Positions 19,772-32,423 are shown, numbered from the stretch's first letter. The stretch: DNA of 64,000 nucleotides from Corynebacterium gottingense (GCF_003693265.1 NZ_RDRE01000004.1:113815-177814), one strand, 5' to 3'. Numbers and translations: made by a program. The notes: generated by a model not told the origin, from the sequence alone.

Positions 19772-21469
19772 CTACGCCTCGGGCTCCTGCGCGTCCAGCG
19801 CAGTGAGGTAGGTGCGGGCGTCACCGGCGGTGGCGATGGACCCGGTGACCAACACGCCCATGCCGTCTTCGCCAGACTCTTCGGCGACCTCGCGCGCCAG
19901 TTCCACCGCCGCCGGCAGATGCGCCTCGACCCGAACGCGGTCGTCACCGAACACGTCGTACGCCACCTCCGCCAGCTCAGCGACGTCCATCGCACGTGGG
20001 GATGAGTTCTGAGTAATCACTACCTCGCGCAGCTCGGGCTCCAGCGCTGTCAGCATCTGGCGTGCGTCTTTGTCCCCAAAAATCGACACCACCCCGATCA
20101 GACCCGTGTAATTGAAGTCCCGCTCGAGTGCGGAGGCGAGGGTGCGGGCACCGTGGGGGTTATGGGCGGCGTCGATAAGCACGACCGGGTCCTTACCAAA
20201 ACGCTCAATCCGCCCCGGGACCGTCACCTGGTCAAATCCCGCGCGAACGGCGTCGGCATCAAGCGGGTGCTCGCGGGTCACGCCGAAGAACGCCTCCACC
20301 GCGGCGAGCGCAAGCGACGCATTCGCCACCTGGTGGGCGCCTGCGAGTGGAAGGAAGATGCCGTCGTACTCTCCACCGAGTCCGCGCAGCGTGAGCTGTT
20401 GGCCGCCGACGGCGACCGTGGACTCCCCCACCGCGAACTCGCTGCCACTCCGAGCAACGATTGCCTCGGTCTCCACTGCACGCTCGAGAATCGCGTGCAT
20501 CGCGTCCGGTTCCTGCTCGGCGACCACCGCAATGTTTTCCGCCGGGCTCAACGCGCTCACGCCGTCCGCCTCGCGGGGCTTAATAATCCCGGCCTTCTGT
20601 GCCGCGATCGCTGCGATGGTCTGGCCAAGGAACGCTTGGTGGTCAAGCCCGATCGGGGTAATCACGGCGACATCGGCGTCCACCACATTCGTCGCGTCCC
20701 AGGTCCCGCCCATGCCGACCTCTAGGACGGCGACGTCGACGGGCGCGTCCGTAAACGCCACGAACGCCATGGCTACGAGCACTTCAAAGCGGCTCAGCGG
20801 GGTGGCAAACTGCGCGTCGACCATGTCCACGAAGGGCTCGAGCTCGTCAAAGATTTCCACGAAGCGTTCCGGCGCGATCTCGGCGCCGTCGATGAGCATC
20901 GTCTCGGTCACCCGCGTGAGCTCAGGACTGGTGAACAGCCCCACGCGGTGTCCCAGTGCGCGCAGCAACGACTCCGTCATCCGCGCGGTCGACGTCTTCC
21001 CGTTCGTGCCCGCAACCTGGATCACCTTCAGCGTGCGCTCGGGCGAACCGAGTAAATCCATCAATGCGGCAACGCGGTCAAGGCTCGGGTTCGGGTCGGC
21101 GGCACCGGCGCGAGCATCAAGCTTCTCGCTGACCCGCGTGAGTGCAGCGCTATCCTCGGAGTAGTCAGGGACCCGACTCATCGGTTCGCCGTCGTCGCTC
21201 GCCAGCTGCCCAACGCGCATCCCCACCAGCCCAGCGAGGCGCGCAAGCTCGTCGTTCTCCGAGCCTTCCGGAGACCCGTCGGGCTCGGCGCTGTCGGCGG
21301 CCCGAGTATCACCCAGACCCCGAGTATCACCCAGATTCAACGTCATGCCACTGTCCGTCATGGAGATACGGCCGAACTCCGTGTCGCGCTCACGCACCGG
21401 CGTGAGCTCGTCACGTTCCTGCTCGTCGCTGTGGCTGGTGTTGTCGCTGTGGTTGTGCTGCTCGCTCAT
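19772..21469 (-). CDS. folC: Folylpolyglutamate synthase / dihydrofolate synthase, N-terminally extended
   Basis: Adds glutamate to dihydropteroate and to folates via the gamma carboxyl. The Mur-ligase fold is recognised by GTNGKTS (154-160), followed by a typical GLDHQAFLG and the C-terminal DAAHNPHG motif. The first 100 or so residues are acidic, low-complexity, and include a six-residue tandem repeat (LGDTRG/LGDTRA); most FolC proteins lack this part, and internal starts (for example Met 97) are possible. It starts 10 bases after valS ends. Confidence 0.95.
   Translation of the reverse strand: MSEQHNHSDNTSHSDEQERDELTPVRERDTEFGRISMTDSGMTLNLGDTRGLGDTRAADSAEPDGSPEGSENDELARLAGLVGMRVGQLASDDGEPMSRVPDYSEDSAALTRVSEKLDARAGAADPNPSLDRVAALMDLLGSPERTLKVIQVAGTNGKTSTARMTESLLRALGHRVGLFTSPELTRVTETMLIDGAEIAPERFVEIFDELEPFVDMVDAQFATPLSRFEVLVAMAFVAFTDAPVDVAVLEVGMGGTWDATNVVDADVAVITPIGLDHQAFLGQTIAAIAAQKAGIIKPREADGVSALSPAENIAVVAEQEPDAMHAILERAVETEAIVARSGSEFAVGESTVAVGGQQLTLRGLGGEYDGIFLPLAGAHQVANASLALAAVEAFFGVTREHPLDADAVRAGFDQVTVPGRIERFGKDPVVLIDAAHNPHGARTLASALERDFNYTGLIGVVSIFGDKDARQMLTALEPELREVVITQNSSPRAMDVAELAEVAYDVFGDDRVRVEAHLPAAVELAREVAEESGEDGMGVLVTGSIATAGDARTYLTALDAQEPEA
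21301..21336. repeat. 18-base tandem duplication in folC
   Basis: Two adjacent copies of CCCGAGTATCACCCAGA plus one variable base (21301-21318, 21319-21336), encoding the six-residue repeat in the disordered N-terminus of FolC. Confidence 0.85.
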
Positions 21470-21479
21470 GCGAGCCAGT

Positions 21480-24221
21480 CTACTTCTCCGGCAGCGTCTC
21501 CAGTCGCGCGGTCACGCGCTCGAATTCCTCTTGCGCAACCTTCTGCCGCACCTTGATCTTCTCCACGACCTGCTCCGGCGCGTTGGTCAGGAACTGCTCA
21601 TTGGAAAGCTTCGCACCGGTGGTGTCCAGCTCCTTCTGCGCGGCGGCGAGCTCCTTCTCCAGGCGCTTGCGCTCGGCAGCCACGTCGACCGTACCGGAGG
21701 TATCCAGCGCCACGTCGAGGTTGACCTGGCTCAGGCGCATCTCGATGCTTGCCGACGCCGCAAAGTCCTCACCCGGCGCCTCCACTCGAGCGATCTGGCG
21801 CACCATGTCCTCCTGGCCAGCCAGGTCCGCGGACGCGAAGTCCAAGCGCGCCGGCACCTTCTGTGACGGCTTCACGCCCTGGTCGGCGCGGAAGCGGCGC
21901 AGCTCGGTGATGAGCTTGATGGAGTCCTCGACGCGGCGGCGCGCGTCGAGGTCCGTCTCCACACCACCGTTTGTGTCGTCTGCGGTCGGCCACGCAGCCG
22001 TGGTCACGGTCTCCTCACCGGTCAGCGCAGTCCACAGGACCTCGGTAATAAACGGCATGGTCGGGTGCAGCAGGCGCAAGACCACGTCGAGGACACGGCC
22101 CAGCACGATCTGGGTGTTGCGGCCCCGCTCCTGTTCTTCCGCTGACGCGTCAGCGTCAGCACGCGGGATCTGGGTCTTGGCAATCTCGAGGTACCAGTCG
22201 CACAGCTCGTCCCAAGCGAAGTGGTAAAGCGCCTCGTTGGCCTTTGCAAACTGGTAGTCGTCCAGGTAGGCGTCGACGCGCTTGCGGAGTTCCTCGGCGC
22301 GGTCGAGGATCCAGCGGTCGGCGTCGGTAAGCGCTTGGCGCTGTGGCAGCTCGCCGACCCCGGCGCCGTTCATCAGCGCGAACTTCGTGGCGTTGTACAG
22401 CTTGGTAGCAAAATTGCGGGCGGCCACGGCGTGGTCGTCGCCGATGGGCAGGTCCACGCCCGGGTTCGCGCCGCGGGCCAGGGCGAAGCGCAGCGCATCC
22501 GCACCGAAGCGGCCGACCCAGTCCATCGGATCGATGCCGTTGCCCAGGGACTTGGACATCTTGCGGCCCTTTTCGTCGCGCACCAGGCCGTGCAGGTAGA
22601 GGTCCGTGAAGGGCACCTGCGGCCGGCCACCCTTGCCCTCGCCGAGGATCTCCGGGGTGAACTTGCCGGCAAAGGTGCCAAACATCATCATGCGCGCCAC
22701 CCAGAAGAACAGGATGTCGTACGCGGTGACGAGGACGGAGGTCGGGTAGAACTTGTCCAGCTCAGGCGTCTTCTCGGGCCAGCCCATCGTGGAGAACGGC
22801 CACAGCGCGGAGGAGAACCAGGTGTCCAACACGTCCGGGTCCTGCTCGTAGCCGGCGGGCGCTTCCTCGTCGGGGCCGACGCACACCACGTCGCGCTCGC
22901 CGTTTTCGTCTTCCGGCCCGTACCAGATCGGGATGCGGTGACCCCACCACAGCTGGCGCGAGATGGTCCAGTCGTGCATATTGTCCACCCAGTCGAAGTA
23001 GCGCTTCTCCATCGACTGCGGGTGGATTACCGTGTCGCCGTTGCGCACGGCGTCACCGGACATCTGGGCGAGTTTGTCCACCTTCACAAACCACTGCAGC
23101 GACAGGCGCGGCTCGATCGGCTCGCCGGAGCGCTCCGAGTGGCCGACGGAGTGCACGTAGGGGCGGATCTCCTTGACAATGCGGCCCTGCTCCGCGAGTG
23201 CCTCGCGCACGGCGACGCGCGCTTCCTCGCGGCTCAAACCGTCGAAGCGGGTGCCCGTGTTGACGATGCGGGCCTGCTCATCCATGATGATCGGCATGTC
23301 CAGGTTGTGGCGCAGGCCCATCTCGTAATCGTTCGGGTCGTGCGCCGGCGTGATCTTCACCGCGCCCGTGCCCAGCTCCATATCTACGTAGTCGTCGGCG
23401 ATGACCTTGACCTTGAGGTCGTCGCGCAGCGGGTGGTCGAACTCCTCGCCGATGAGGTGCGCGTAACGCTCGTCGTCCGGGTGGACGGCGATCGCCACGT
23501 CACCCAGCATAGTTTCGACACGGGTGGTGGCCACGACGAGGTGCGGCGCATCGTCGTCAAGCGAGCCGTACCGGATAGAGACGAACTCGCCCTCGACGTC
23601 CTTGTACACCACCTCAATGTCCGACACCGCGGTCTCGAGCACCGGCGACCAGTTCACCAGGCGGTAGTCGCGGTACACCATGCCCTGGTCGTACAGCTGC
23701 TTGAAGATGGTCTGCACCGCCTTGGACAGCCCATCATCCAGCGTAAAGCGCTCCCGCGACCAGTCGACCGAATCGCCGATCGCCCGCATCTGCGTGGTGA
23801 TCGTGCCGCCGTACTGCTGCTTCCACTCCCAGACGCGCTCGATGAACTCTTCGCGGCCGTAGTCGTAGCGGTCCTTGCCCTCCTCGGCCTTGAGCTTCGC
23901 CTCCACCTTGGTCTGCGTAGCAATGCCGGCGTGGTCCATGCCGGGCAGCCACAGCACCTCGTAGCCTTGCATGCGCTTGCGGCGCACGAGGGAATCCATC
24001 AGCGTGTGGTCGAGCGCATGGCCCATGTGCAGCTGGCCGGTCACGTTCGGCGGCGGCAGCATGATGGAGTAGGCGGGCTTGTCGGATGCGGGGTCCGCCG
24101 TGAAGTAGCCCTTGTCCACCCACTTCTCGTACAGCGTGGACTCGTGGTCCTGCGGTTCCCAGCTCTTGGGAAGGGCGTCCGCGCGGTTCTTGCCTACTAA
24201 ATCATTCGTCGCTTCACTCAC
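21480..24221 (-). CDS. valS: Valyl-tRNA synthetase
   Basis: Class I synthetase, 913 residues. The HIGH box appears as HMGH (65-68) in [13 protein letters not shown], and KMSKS is at 554-558. The editing domain lies between (TRVETMLGD about 233-241). The C-terminal 65 residues form the ValS coiled coil ([17 protein letters not shown]). Followed immediately by folC, as in mycobacteria. Confidence 0.98.
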   Translation of the reverse strand: MSEATNDLVGKNRADALPKSWEPQDHESTLYEKWVDKGYFTADPASDKPAYSIMLPPPNVTGQLHMGHALDHTLMDSLVRRKRMQGYEVLWLPGMDHAGIATQTKVEAKLKAEEGKDRYDYGREEFIERVWEWKQQYGGTITTQMRAIGDSVDWSRERFTLDDGLSKAVQTIFKQLYDQGMVYRDYRLVNWSPVLETAVSDIEVVYKDVEGEFVSIRYGSLDDDAPHLVVATTRVETMLGDVAIAVHPDDERYAHLIGEEFDHPLRDDLKVKVIADDYVDMELGTGAVKITPAHDPNDYEMGLRHNLDMPIIMDEQARIVNTGTRFDGLSREEARVAVREALAEQGRIVKEIRPYVHSVGHSERSGEPIEPRLSLQWFVKVDKLAQMSGDAVRNGDTVIHPQSMEKRYFDWVDNMHDWTISRQLWWGHRIPIWYGPEDENGERDVVCVGPDEEAPAGYEQDPDVLDTWFSSALWPFSTMGWPEKTPELDKFYPTSVLVTAYDILFFWVARMMMFGTFAGKFTPEILGEGKGGRPQVPFTDLYLHGLVRDEKGRKMSKSLGNGIDPMDWVGRFGADALRFALARGANPGVDLPIGDDHAVAARNFATKLYNATKFALMNGAGVGELPQRQALTDADRWILDRAEELRKRVDAYLDDYQFAKANEALYHFAWDELCDWYLEIAKTQIPRADADASAEEQERGRNTQIVLGRVLDVVLRLLHPTMPFITEVLWTALTGEETVTTAAWPTADDTNGGVETDLDARRRVEDSIKLITELRRFRADQGVKPSQKVPARLDFASADLAGQEDMVRQIARVEAPGEDFAASASIEMRLSQVNLDVALDTSGTVDVAAERKRLEKELAAAQKELDTTGAKLSNEQFLTNAPEQVVEKIKVRQKVAQEEFERVTARLETLPEK

Positions 24222-24243
24222 GGTTGCCCATCATAGCCCCCGC

Positions 24244-26303
<2,060 letters not shown>

Positions 26304-26333
26304 CGCGCGCCGCGACCCGCGCGCAGGGCGCGC

Positions 26334-27611
26334 TTAGGCCGAGCGCTGCTCTTCGTCCGTCAGGTACTGCGGCTCGGCCTCGCCCCGCACCACGTCCGCG
26401 GAGATGACCACGCGGTTCACGCCCTCACGGTCGGGGAGGTCGTACATGATGGGCACCAACAGCTCCTCCATGATCCCGCGCAGTCCGCGAGCGCCGGTCT
26501 TGCGTTCCGCCGCCTTGTCTGCAATGAGCCCGAGCGCCTCGCCATCCAGCTCAAGCTCGGCACCGTCCATAGCGAACAGGCGCTGATACTGCTTCACCAG
26601 GGAGTTCTTCGGCTCCGTGAGCACACGCACCATGGCGTCGCGGTCCAGGTCCTCCACGCTGGCCAGCACCGGCAGACGGCCGATGAACTCGGGGATCAGT
26701 CCGAACTTCACCAGGTCGGCCGGCTGCACCTGGGAAAGCAGGTTGGCCTCGTCGCGCTCCGCCTTCGAGTCGATCTCTGCGCCGAAACCGATCCCCTTCT
26801 TACCCACGCGCTCCGCGATGACCTTGTCCAGACCAGCGAAGGCGCCGGCCACGATGAACAGGATGTTCGTGGTATCAAGCTGGATGAATTCCTGATTCGG
26901 GTGCTTGCGCCCACCCTGCGGCGGGACCGACGCGACCGTGCCCTCCAGGATCTTCAGCAGCGCCTGCTGCACGCCCTCGCCGGAGACGTCACGCGTGATC
27001 GACGGGTTCTCCGACTTGCGCGAGATCTTGTCTACCTCGTCGACGTAGATGATCCCAGTCTGCGCGCGGTTGACGTCAAAGTCCGCCGCCTGCAGCAGCT
27101 TCAGCAGGATGTTCTCCACGTCCTCGCCCACGTACCCGGCTTCGGTCAGGCTTGTCGCGTCCGCGATTGCAAACGGGACGTTGAGCATTCGGGCCAGCGT
27201 TTGCGCAAGGTACGTCTTACCGGAGCCGGTCGGGCCGAGCAGAAGAATGTTGGATTTGGAGATCTCCACGTCCTCCTCGCGGCGGCGCCCCGTCGATGCA
27301 AGCGACTCTGCCTTGATGCGCTTGTAGTGGTTGTACACCGCGACGGCGAGCGTCCGCTTCGCCTGATCCTGCCCAATGACGTACTGGTCCAAAAACGCCG
27401 TGATTTCGGACGGCCGCGGGAGCCGCTCCGGGTCACCAGCCTGCCCCTGCTGCGAGCTCGCGAGCTCCTCTTCGATGATCTCGTTGCACAGCTCAATGCA
27501 CTCATCGCAGATGTACACACCGCCGCCTGCGATGAGCTTGCGGACCTGCTTCTGGCTCTTTCCGCAAAACGAGCACTTAAGCAGATCCGATCCGTCGTGT
27601 GTTGCTGCCAT
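26334..27611 (-). CDS. clpX: ATP-dependent Clp protease ATP-binding subunit ClpX
   Basis: AAA+ unfoldase that feeds substrates to ClpP1P2. 425 residues. The N-terminal zinc finger uses Cys 13, 16, 35 and 38; Walker A GPTGSGKT is at 126-133; the Walker B VDEVDKI follows. Sited apart from clpP1P2 with two plus-strand genes between, as in corynebacteria where the pca cluster occupies this gap. Confidence 0.98.
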   Translation of the reverse strand: MAATHDGSDLLKCSFCGKSQKQVRKLIAGGGVYICDECIELCNEIIEEELASSQQGQAGDPERLPRPSEITAFLDQYVIGQDQAKRTLAVAVYNHYKRIKAESLASTGRRREEDVEISKSNILLLGPTGSGKTYLAQTLARMLNVPFAIADATSLTEAGYVGEDVENILLKLLQAADFDVNRAQTGIIYVDEVDKISRKSENPSITRDVSGEGVQQALLKILEGTVASVPPQGGRKHPNQEFIQLDTTNILFIVAGAFAGLDKVIAERVGKKGIGFGAEIDSKAERDEANLLSQVQPADLVKFGLIPEFIGRLPVLASVEDLDRDAMVRVLTEPKNSLVKQYQRLFAMDGAELELDGEALGLIADKAAERKTGARGLRGIMEELLVPIMYDLPDREGVNRVVISADVVRGEAEPQYLTDEEQRSA

Positions 27612-27808
27612 GTGCGCTATTTACTCCCGTTCGTGCAATCGCCGTGCGGTCTTTCCGTGCAATATACGTGCCCCCGCCACGGACTGACCAAAAGGTTAGA
27701 TTTCAAGTGTAGTTCCTACGTCAAACCAACGGGCGCACGCCCACGCTGGTTCCCGTTTTGCGCAACAATGGTTGCCGGACCTGCATTTCAGCGGAAAGGA
27801 CGCAGACA

Positions 27809-28573
27809 ATGACTCACCTTCACGTCACCGAACATGGGGATCCGACTCGCCCGACGGTGGTGCTGCTCAGCTCCATCGCCACAACACACGAGGCCTGGTC
27901 CAAACAGGTCCCCGTCTTGGAGGGCGCCTTCCGTGTCGTCACCGTTGATCACCGCGGTCACGGCAAGTCCGACAAGGCTCGGGTTGCGCCCGGGGCATCG
28001 CTTATCGACGACCTCGCGTCCGACATCCTCCACGCCCTCGACGAGGCGGGCGTGGACCGCTTCAGCATCGTCGGACTTTCGCTCGGCGGGGCGCTGGCGC
28101 AGTACATCGCCGCCACCAGCGGCCGCGTGGACAAGGCTGTGTTCGCCTGCACCGCCACCTACCTTGGCGGGCAGGACAAGTGGTCCGAGCGCACCGCCCT
28201 CACCCGCGAGCAGGGCACAGCGGCGCTGGCCGACGGGATGATGGGCAACTGGTTCACCGACGGGTTCCGGAAATCGCACCCGGACGAGGTGCAGCGTATC
28301 CATGACATGGTGTCCGGCATCGACGGTGAAGGCTACGCACAAAACGGCGACGCCCTGGCCAAGTGGGACTTTGCCGACCGCCTGGGCGAGATCACCTGCC
28401 CGGTGCTGACGATCGCCGGAGCACAGGACCCGTCAACGCCTCCCGCAGAGTTGGAGAAGATCGCGCGCGGCGTCGCGGGGCCGGTGAAGTCGGTGGTGAT
28501 CGACCCTGGTTCGCACCAGGTTGGCATCGAGCGCCCCGAGGAATTCAACCGGGCCTTGACCGCGTTTCTCTAG
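27809..28573 (+). CDS. Alpha/beta hydrolase of the 3-oxoadipate enol-lactonase (PcaD) type
   Basis: 254 residues from the ATG at 27809 (GGAAAGGA upstream). Nucleophile elbow GLSLGG (Ser 91), acid in AGAQDPSTPP and His in GSHQVGIE near the end; the start (VLLSSIATTHEAWSKQV) resembles PcaD. In C. glutamicum a full beta-ketoadipate gene cluster lies next to clpX; here no other pca gene is present, so the enzyme may be a leftover or have another substrate. Confidence 0.8.
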   Translation: MTHLHVTEHGDPTRPTVVLLSSIATTHEAWSKQVPVLEGAFRVVTVDHRGHGKSDKARVAPGASLIDDLASDILHALDEAGVDRFSIVGLSLGGALAQYIAATSGRVDKAVFACTATYLGGQDKWSERTALTREQGTAALADGMMGNWFTDGFRKSHPDEVQRIHDMVSGIDGEGYAQNGDALAKWDFADRLGEITCPVLTIAGAQDPSTPPAELEKIARGVAGPVKSVVIDPGSHQVGIERPEEFNRALTAFL

Positions 28574-28624
28574 GCCGCATCGGCTACGCTAGTAGCGTTC
28601 ATCGTCGCCGGAAAGGATCTGCTC

Positions 28625-29263
28625 GTGAAACGCAACCGTACCCAGTCTGTTCTCGCAGCGCTCGTTGCTGCAACGGTATTGGCGGGTTGCTCGTCTTCCG
28701 AGGGCGACGAAGCTCGCCTGGCGGAGCCGGTGATCGACTTCCCCGCGACGAGCACGACGGCGTCGCCGACGACGTCGAAGTCCACGTCCACCTCTACATC
28801 GAAGAGCGCGGACGAGGACGACGAGGAGGAAACGACGAAGTCGTCGTCGACAAGCACGTCGAAGGCCTCTGAAAAGTCCAGCTCGGAAAAGAAGACCTCG
28901 ACGAAGAAAACCTCCGAGAAGTCCACGAGCACGCGCAAGACCAGCACCCGCCGAGCCGCAAAGGACGAGGTGGAAGAGCAGGTGATTACGGAGACGGTGC
29001 CGGTGGATGACGGCTCGAATGGGTGCGCGTGGCCGGCGCAGGGCGAGGGCAGCGGCAACCAGGAGTACAGCACGTTCTGCGACGGCACCTGGGCGCGCAC
29101 CATCACGCCTGAAAACGAGCAGGAGTACTTCTGGACTTCCGAAGGCGGAACCTGGACCAGCGTGGACCCGACTGGGTCGAATGAGAACGGCGTGTGCTGG
29201 GCCCGCGAGCCGTTTGCGCAAGCGCCTGAGGCCGTGAAGAACGCTGTGCCGTTCTGCGCGTAA
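28625..29263 (+). CDS. Ser/Thr/Lys-rich lipoprotein with Cys-rich C-terminal domain
   Basis: 212 residues from a GTG at 28625 with GAAAGGA 7 bases upstream. Signal peptide with lipobox LAGC at 18-21. Residues 40-125 are a low-complexity Ser/Thr/Lys/Glu linker likely to span the cell wall. The C-terminal 80 residues hold four cysteines (NGCAW, TFCDGTW, GVCWAR, PFCA), suggesting two disulfides. Not a family I can name; typical of corynebacterial surface lipoproteins. Confidence 0.82.
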   Translation: MKRNRTQSVLAALVAATVLAGCSSSEGDEARLAEPVIDFPATSTTASPTTSKSTSTSTSKSADEDDEEETTKSSSTSTSKASEKSSSEKKTSTKKTSEKSTSTRKTSTRRAAKDEVEEQVITETVPVDDGSNGCAWPAQGEGSGNQEYSTFCDGTWARTITPENEQEYFWTSEGGTWTSVDPTGSNENGVCWAREPFAQAPEAVKNAVPFCA

Positions 29264-29283
29264 TACGGGATAGTCCGCGCGCA

Positions 29284-29320
29284 AACAACGCCACCCGGTT
29301 CACTGCCGGGTGGCGTTGTT
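29284..29320. terminator. Bidirectional terminator between lipoprotein gene and clpP2
   Basis: Perfect 15-pair inverted repeat (29284-29298 with 29306-29320) with a 7-base loop between convergent genes. Confidence 0.88.
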
Positions 29321-29352
29321 GGGTGCAGCGCGGGAAGCACCCGCGCGAAGCG

Positions 29353-29973
29353 TTAGGCGTTGAGCTTGCGGTAGTCAAAGACCTGGTCGATGATCCCGTA
29401 TTCCACCGATTCCTGGGCGGTAAGGATCTTGTCGCGGTCGGTGTCCTCGCGGACCTGCTCCGCGGTGCGGCCCGTGTGGCGGGCCAGCGTGTCCTCCATG
29501 AGGCGGCGCATGCGCTCGATCTCGTTGGCCTGGATCTCCAGGTCAGAGACCTGCCCCTGGGTGCCCTGGGTGGCCGGCTGGTGGATGAGCACGCGGGAGT
29601 TGGGTAGCGCAGCGCGCTTTCCCGGGGCGCCGGCGGCGAGGATCACGGCAGCTGCGGACGCGGCCTGCCCGAGGCAGACGGTCTGCACATCGGGGCGGAC
29701 GTACTGCATCGTGTCGTAAATCGCCATCAGTGCGGTGAAGGAGCCGCCCGGCGAGTTGATGTACATGGTGATGTCGCGGTCCGGGTCCTGCGACTCGAGG
29801 ACCAGCAGCTGCGCCATGATGTCATTGGCGGAGGTGTCATCCACCTGGGTGCCCAGGAAGACAATGCGCTCTTCAAAGAGCTTGCCGTACGGGTCGATCT
29901 GCTTGGTACCAAAGGAGGTTTCCTCCAGGAACTGCGGCAGGACGTAGCGGGAGTTCGGCATCTGGAAAGTCAT
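29353..29973 (-). CDS. clpP2: ATP-dependent Clp protease proteolytic subunit 2
   Basis: 206-residue serine protease subunit. Catalytic Ser 106 ([10 protein letters not shown]) and His 131 (LIHQPATQG). In actinobacteria ClpP1 and ClpP2 form a mixed tetradecamer. Starts 33 bases after clpP1. Confidence 0.97.
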   Translation of the reverse strand: MTFQMPNSRYVLPQFLEETSFGTKQIDPYGKLFEERIVFLGTQVDDTSANDIMAQLLVLESQDPDRDITMYINSPGGSFTALMAIYDTMQYVRPDVQTVCLGQAASAAAVILAAGAPGKRAALPNSRVLIHQPATQGTQGQVSDLEIQANEIERMRRLMEDTLARHTGRTAEQVREDTDRDKILTAQESVEYGIIDQVFDYRKLNA

Positions 29974-30006
29974 AAGTTCAGTCCTTTGCGTTGAGGGTGT
30001 TCCGGG

Positions 30007-30597
30007 TTAGTTACCAACTGGGCCGTCGGTCTGCGCAACGTTCTCAATGACGTGGTCGACGATGCCGTACTCCAACGCCTGCTGGGCGGTGAACCAGCGG
30101 TCACGGTCCGAGTCCTTGGTGATCTGCTCGAAGGTCTGGCCGGTGTGCTCGGCAATCAACTCAGCCATCTCGCGCTTGGTCTGCGCGAACTGCTCCGCCT
30201 GGATCGCGATGTCCGCCGCGGTGCCGCCGACGCCTGCGGACGGCTGGTGCATCATGATGCGCGCGTGCGGCAGCGCGTAGCGCTTGCCCTTCGTCCCGCC
30301 GGAGAGCAGGAACTGGCCCATCGACGCGGCGAGGCCCATGCCGTACGTAGCCACGTCGCACGGCGCGTACTTCATCGTGTCATAGATCGCCATGCCGGCC
30401 GTCACGGAGCCGCCGGGAGAGTTAATGTACAGCGAAATGTCGCGCGTGGGGTCCTCCGCGGACAGCAGCAGGATCTGCGCGCAAAGCTTGTTCGCAATCT
30501 CATCATCAACCTGCTGACCGAGGAAGATGATGCGCTCACGCAGCAGGCGCTCGTAGACGGAGTCTCCGAGGTTCATGCCGTTAGCTGGGGATGTCAT
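30007..30597 (-). CDS. clpP1: ATP-dependent Clp protease proteolytic subunit 1
   Basis: 196 residues, with catalytic Ser 92 (MGLAASMGQ) and His 117 (IMMHQPSAG). First gene of the clpP1-clpP2 operon; ClpX is encoded separately at 26334-27611. An 18-base ClgR-like site lies 77-94 bases upstream of its start. Confidence 0.97.
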   Translation of the reverse strand: MTSPANGMNLGDSVYERLLRERIIFLGQQVDDEIANKLCAQILLLSAEDPTRDISLYINSPGGSVTAGMAIYDTMKYAPCDVATYGMGLAASMGQFLLSGGTKGKRYALPHARIMMHQPSAGVGGTAADIAIQAEQFAQTKREMAELIAEHTGQTFEQITKDSDRDRWFTAQQALEYGIVDHVIENVAQTDGPVGN

Positions 30598-30673
30598 ATG
30601 ACGCTCCTTTAATCCTTCGTTTCCGTTGAGTCAATGCCCCTACCCTACTCGGGGCCGCGCGCAATGTGGACCC

Positions 30674-30691
30674 TGTTCGCTACCGGCGTAC
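30674..30691. promoter_or_regulatory. Probable ClgR operator upstream of clpP1
   Basis: TGTTCGCTACCGGCGTAC fits the ClgR consensus as I recall it (WNNWCGCYNANRGCGWWS) at all defined positions except one in the spacer. ClgR activates clpP1P2 and clpC in C. glutamicum, and the position upstream of clpP1 agrees. Confidence 0.65.
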
Positions 30692-30721
30692 GCGCCGTCC
30701 GATTCGCGTCGCCCGCGCACG

Positions 30722-30756
30722 AAAAAAGCCACCGCCCGCACGTGGGGCAGTGGCTT
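30722..30756 (-). terminator. Terminator of tig
   Basis: Stem of 12 pairs (30726-30737 with 30745-30756, one wobble), followed on the minus strand by TTTTTT. Lies between tig and the clpP1 regulatory region. Confidence 0.85.
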
Positions 30757-30771
30757 CACTGGGCAGGGGCA

Positions 30772-30789
30772 GCGTATCGACGCCCCCGT
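30772..30789 (-). repeat. Dispersed short repeat, intergenic copy (variant)
   Basis: On the minus strand ACGGGGGCGTCGATACGC; its flank GGGGCAG (30766-30772 region) also occurs next to the copy at 37382. Between the tig stop and its terminator. Confidence 0.55.
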
Positions 30790-30795
30790 GACCGC

Positions 30796-32193
30796 TTACT
30801 TCTCTTCGGTCGCCTCAGCGGACTCGTTGGACTCTGCAGCTTCAGTGGACTCTGCAGCCTCGTCCTCATCCTCGATCTCGCCGAAGTACTCGTTCGGGTC
30901 GATGGTGTTGCCGTCCTCGTCGGTGACGGAGGTGCGGCAGATGGCTGCGGCGAGGGCCTTGCCGCGACGCACGTCTGCGAACAGGTTGCCAATCTGGCCG
31001 GACTGCTGCAGCTGGGCCACGAACTGGTTCGGGTCCATGCCGTAGGACTGCGCGGTGAACAGGATGTGGTCGGTGAGCTCTTCCTGGGAGACCTCCGGCT
31101 TCTCCTCCTCAGCGACGGCGTCGAGGAACAGCTGGGTGCGCACAGACTCCTCTGCCTGCTCGCGGGTCTGCTTGTCAAACTCCTCGCGGGTGGTGCCCTG
31201 CGCCTCGAGCAGCTGAGCCAGCGCGTTCTCGTCGTGCGCCATCTGGCCGAGCAGCTGGTGCAGCTGGTTGTGCGCCTGCTCCTCAACAACGGAGTCCGGC
31301 AGCTCGAAGGTGGACTCGGAGAGCGCGGCCTTGAGGACCTCATCGCGGATGTCCGCGGCCTGCTTCGTCTTGGTGTCCTCTTCCAGCTGGGACTTGGTAG
31401 CCTCGCGCAGTTCGTCGACGGTGTCGTATGCGGAAGCTTCCTGCACGAAATCGTCGTCAAGCTCGGGGAGCTTGCGCTCCTTGGACTGCTGGACGTGGAC
31501 CTTGAAGGTGGCCTCCTCGCCCTTGTGCTCGCCCTGCTCGATGGTGGCGGTAAACTCGGCGTCCTCGCCGGTCTTCATGCCGCGCAGCGCGGTGTCCAGG
31601 CCCTTGACCAGGTCGTCGCTGCCGATCTGGTAGGTCAGGCCTTCGGAGGAAGCGTCCTCGAGCTTCTCGCCGTTGACGGTTGCCTCGAGGTCGATGATGG
31701 CAAAGTCATCGGTCTTCATCTTGCGCTTGGTGTCCTTGAGCTCGCCGAAGCGGGAGCGCAGGTTGTCCAGCTCTGCCTCGACGGCCTCGTCGTCGACCTT
31801 GATGGCCGGGACGGTCACAGCGATCTTGGAGAAGTCCGGCACGGTGATCTCCGGGCGGACGTCAACCTCAGCGGTGAACTCGACGACGTCGTTGTCCTCG
31901 ATCTTGGTGATCTCCAGCTCCGGCTGGGCCAGCGGGGTCAGCTCGTTCTCCGCGATGGCCTGCTCGTAGCGCTGCGGCACCATGTCGTTGACAACCTGCT
32001 CGAGGATGGGGCCGCGGCCAAAGCGCGCGTCGATAAGCTGGCGCGGAGCCTTGCCACGACGGAAGCCCGGGATGTTGACCTGCTGTGCAATGGACTTGTA
32101 AGCCTGGTCAATTTCCTTACCGAGCTCGTCGAAGGGGACGCTCACGTTCAGCTTGACGCGAGTCTCACTGAGCTTATCGACGGAAGTCTTCAC
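30796..32193 (-). CDS. tig: Trigger factor
   Basis: Ribosome-bound chaperone and peptidyl-prolyl isomerase. 465 residues: ribosome-binding N-domain with GFRRGKAP near residue 44 (the family GFRxGKxP signature), FKBP-type isomerase domain about 158-240, helical C-domain, and an acidic Glu/Ala/Ser tail. Single gene with its own terminator; next to clpP1P2 as in many bacteria. Confidence 0.98.
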   Translation of the reverse strand: MKTSVDKLSETRVKLNVSVPFDELGKEIDQAYKSIAQQVNIPGFRRGKAPRQLIDARFGRGPILEQVVNDMVPQRYEQAIAENELTPLAQPELEITKIEDNDVVEFTAEVDVRPEITVPDFSKIAVTVPAIKVDDEAVEAELDNLRSRFGELKDTKRKMKTDDFAIIDLEATVNGEKLEDASSEGLTYQIGSDDLVKGLDTALRGMKTGEDAEFTATIEQGEHKGEEATFKVHVQQSKERKLPELDDDFVQEASAYDTVDELREATKSQLEEDTKTKQAADIRDEVLKAALSESTFELPDSVVEEQAHNQLHQLLGQMAHDENALAQLLEAQGTTREEFDKQTREQAEESVRTQLFLDAVAEEEKPEVSQEELTDHILFTAQSYGMDPNQFVAQLQQSGQIGNLFADVRRGKALAAAICRTSVTDEDGNTIDPNEYFGEIEDEDEAAESTEAAESNESAEATEEK

Positions 32194-32237
32194 GAAGTAA
32201 CTCCTGTACTAGTTGATTGAAAAAGATTCGTATGTGC

Positions 32238-32268
32238 AGCAAGCCCGCTCACGAGGAGCGGGCTTGCT
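32238..32268 (-). terminator. Terminator of tRNA-Pro
   Basis: Perfect 13-pair stem (32238-32250 with 32256-32268) just downstream of the tRNA on its strand and ahead of tig. Confidence 0.8.
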
Positions 32269-32272
32269 CTTG

Positions 32273-32346
32273 TCGGGGCGACAGGATTTGAACCTGCGAC
32301 CCCCTGCTCCCAAAGCAGGTGCGCTACCAAGCTGCGCCACGCCCCG
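32273..32346 (-). tRNA. tRNA-Pro (anticodon TGG)
   Basis: 74-base cloverleaf. Acceptor CGGGGCG/CGCCCCG pairs fully; the anticodon arm CCTGC-TTTGGGA-GCAGG gives TGG; the T loop is TTCAAAT. No encoded CCA. Confidence 0.97.
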
Positions 32347-32401
32347 CAATTTTTACGGCATGAGCTGCGGTAAAGCAGGATGGTGGGGCACCCTACCAAC
32401 T

Positions 32402-32423
32402 CACGCTAAGCAATTGTAGCGTG
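32402..32423 (-). promoter_or_regulatory. tRNA-Pro promoter region with a dyad over the -10
   Basis: On the minus strand a -10 hexamer TACAAT (32418-32413) lies inside the inverted repeat CACGCTA-N8-TAGCGTG. The -35 is weak (TTCCAT). The dyad may be chance or a protein site. Confidence 0.45.

Noticed and set aside
22221..24200. Plus-strand open frame of 659 codons
   Set aside because: Exact shadow of valS; His/Arg/Val-rich without domains.
21480..24221. T-box leader for valS
   Set aside because: The gap upstream of valS to mdh is only 22 bases, with no space for a leader.
30634..32220. Plus-strand open frame of 528 codons
   Set aside because: Antisense to trigger factor, Leu/Val-rich shadow.
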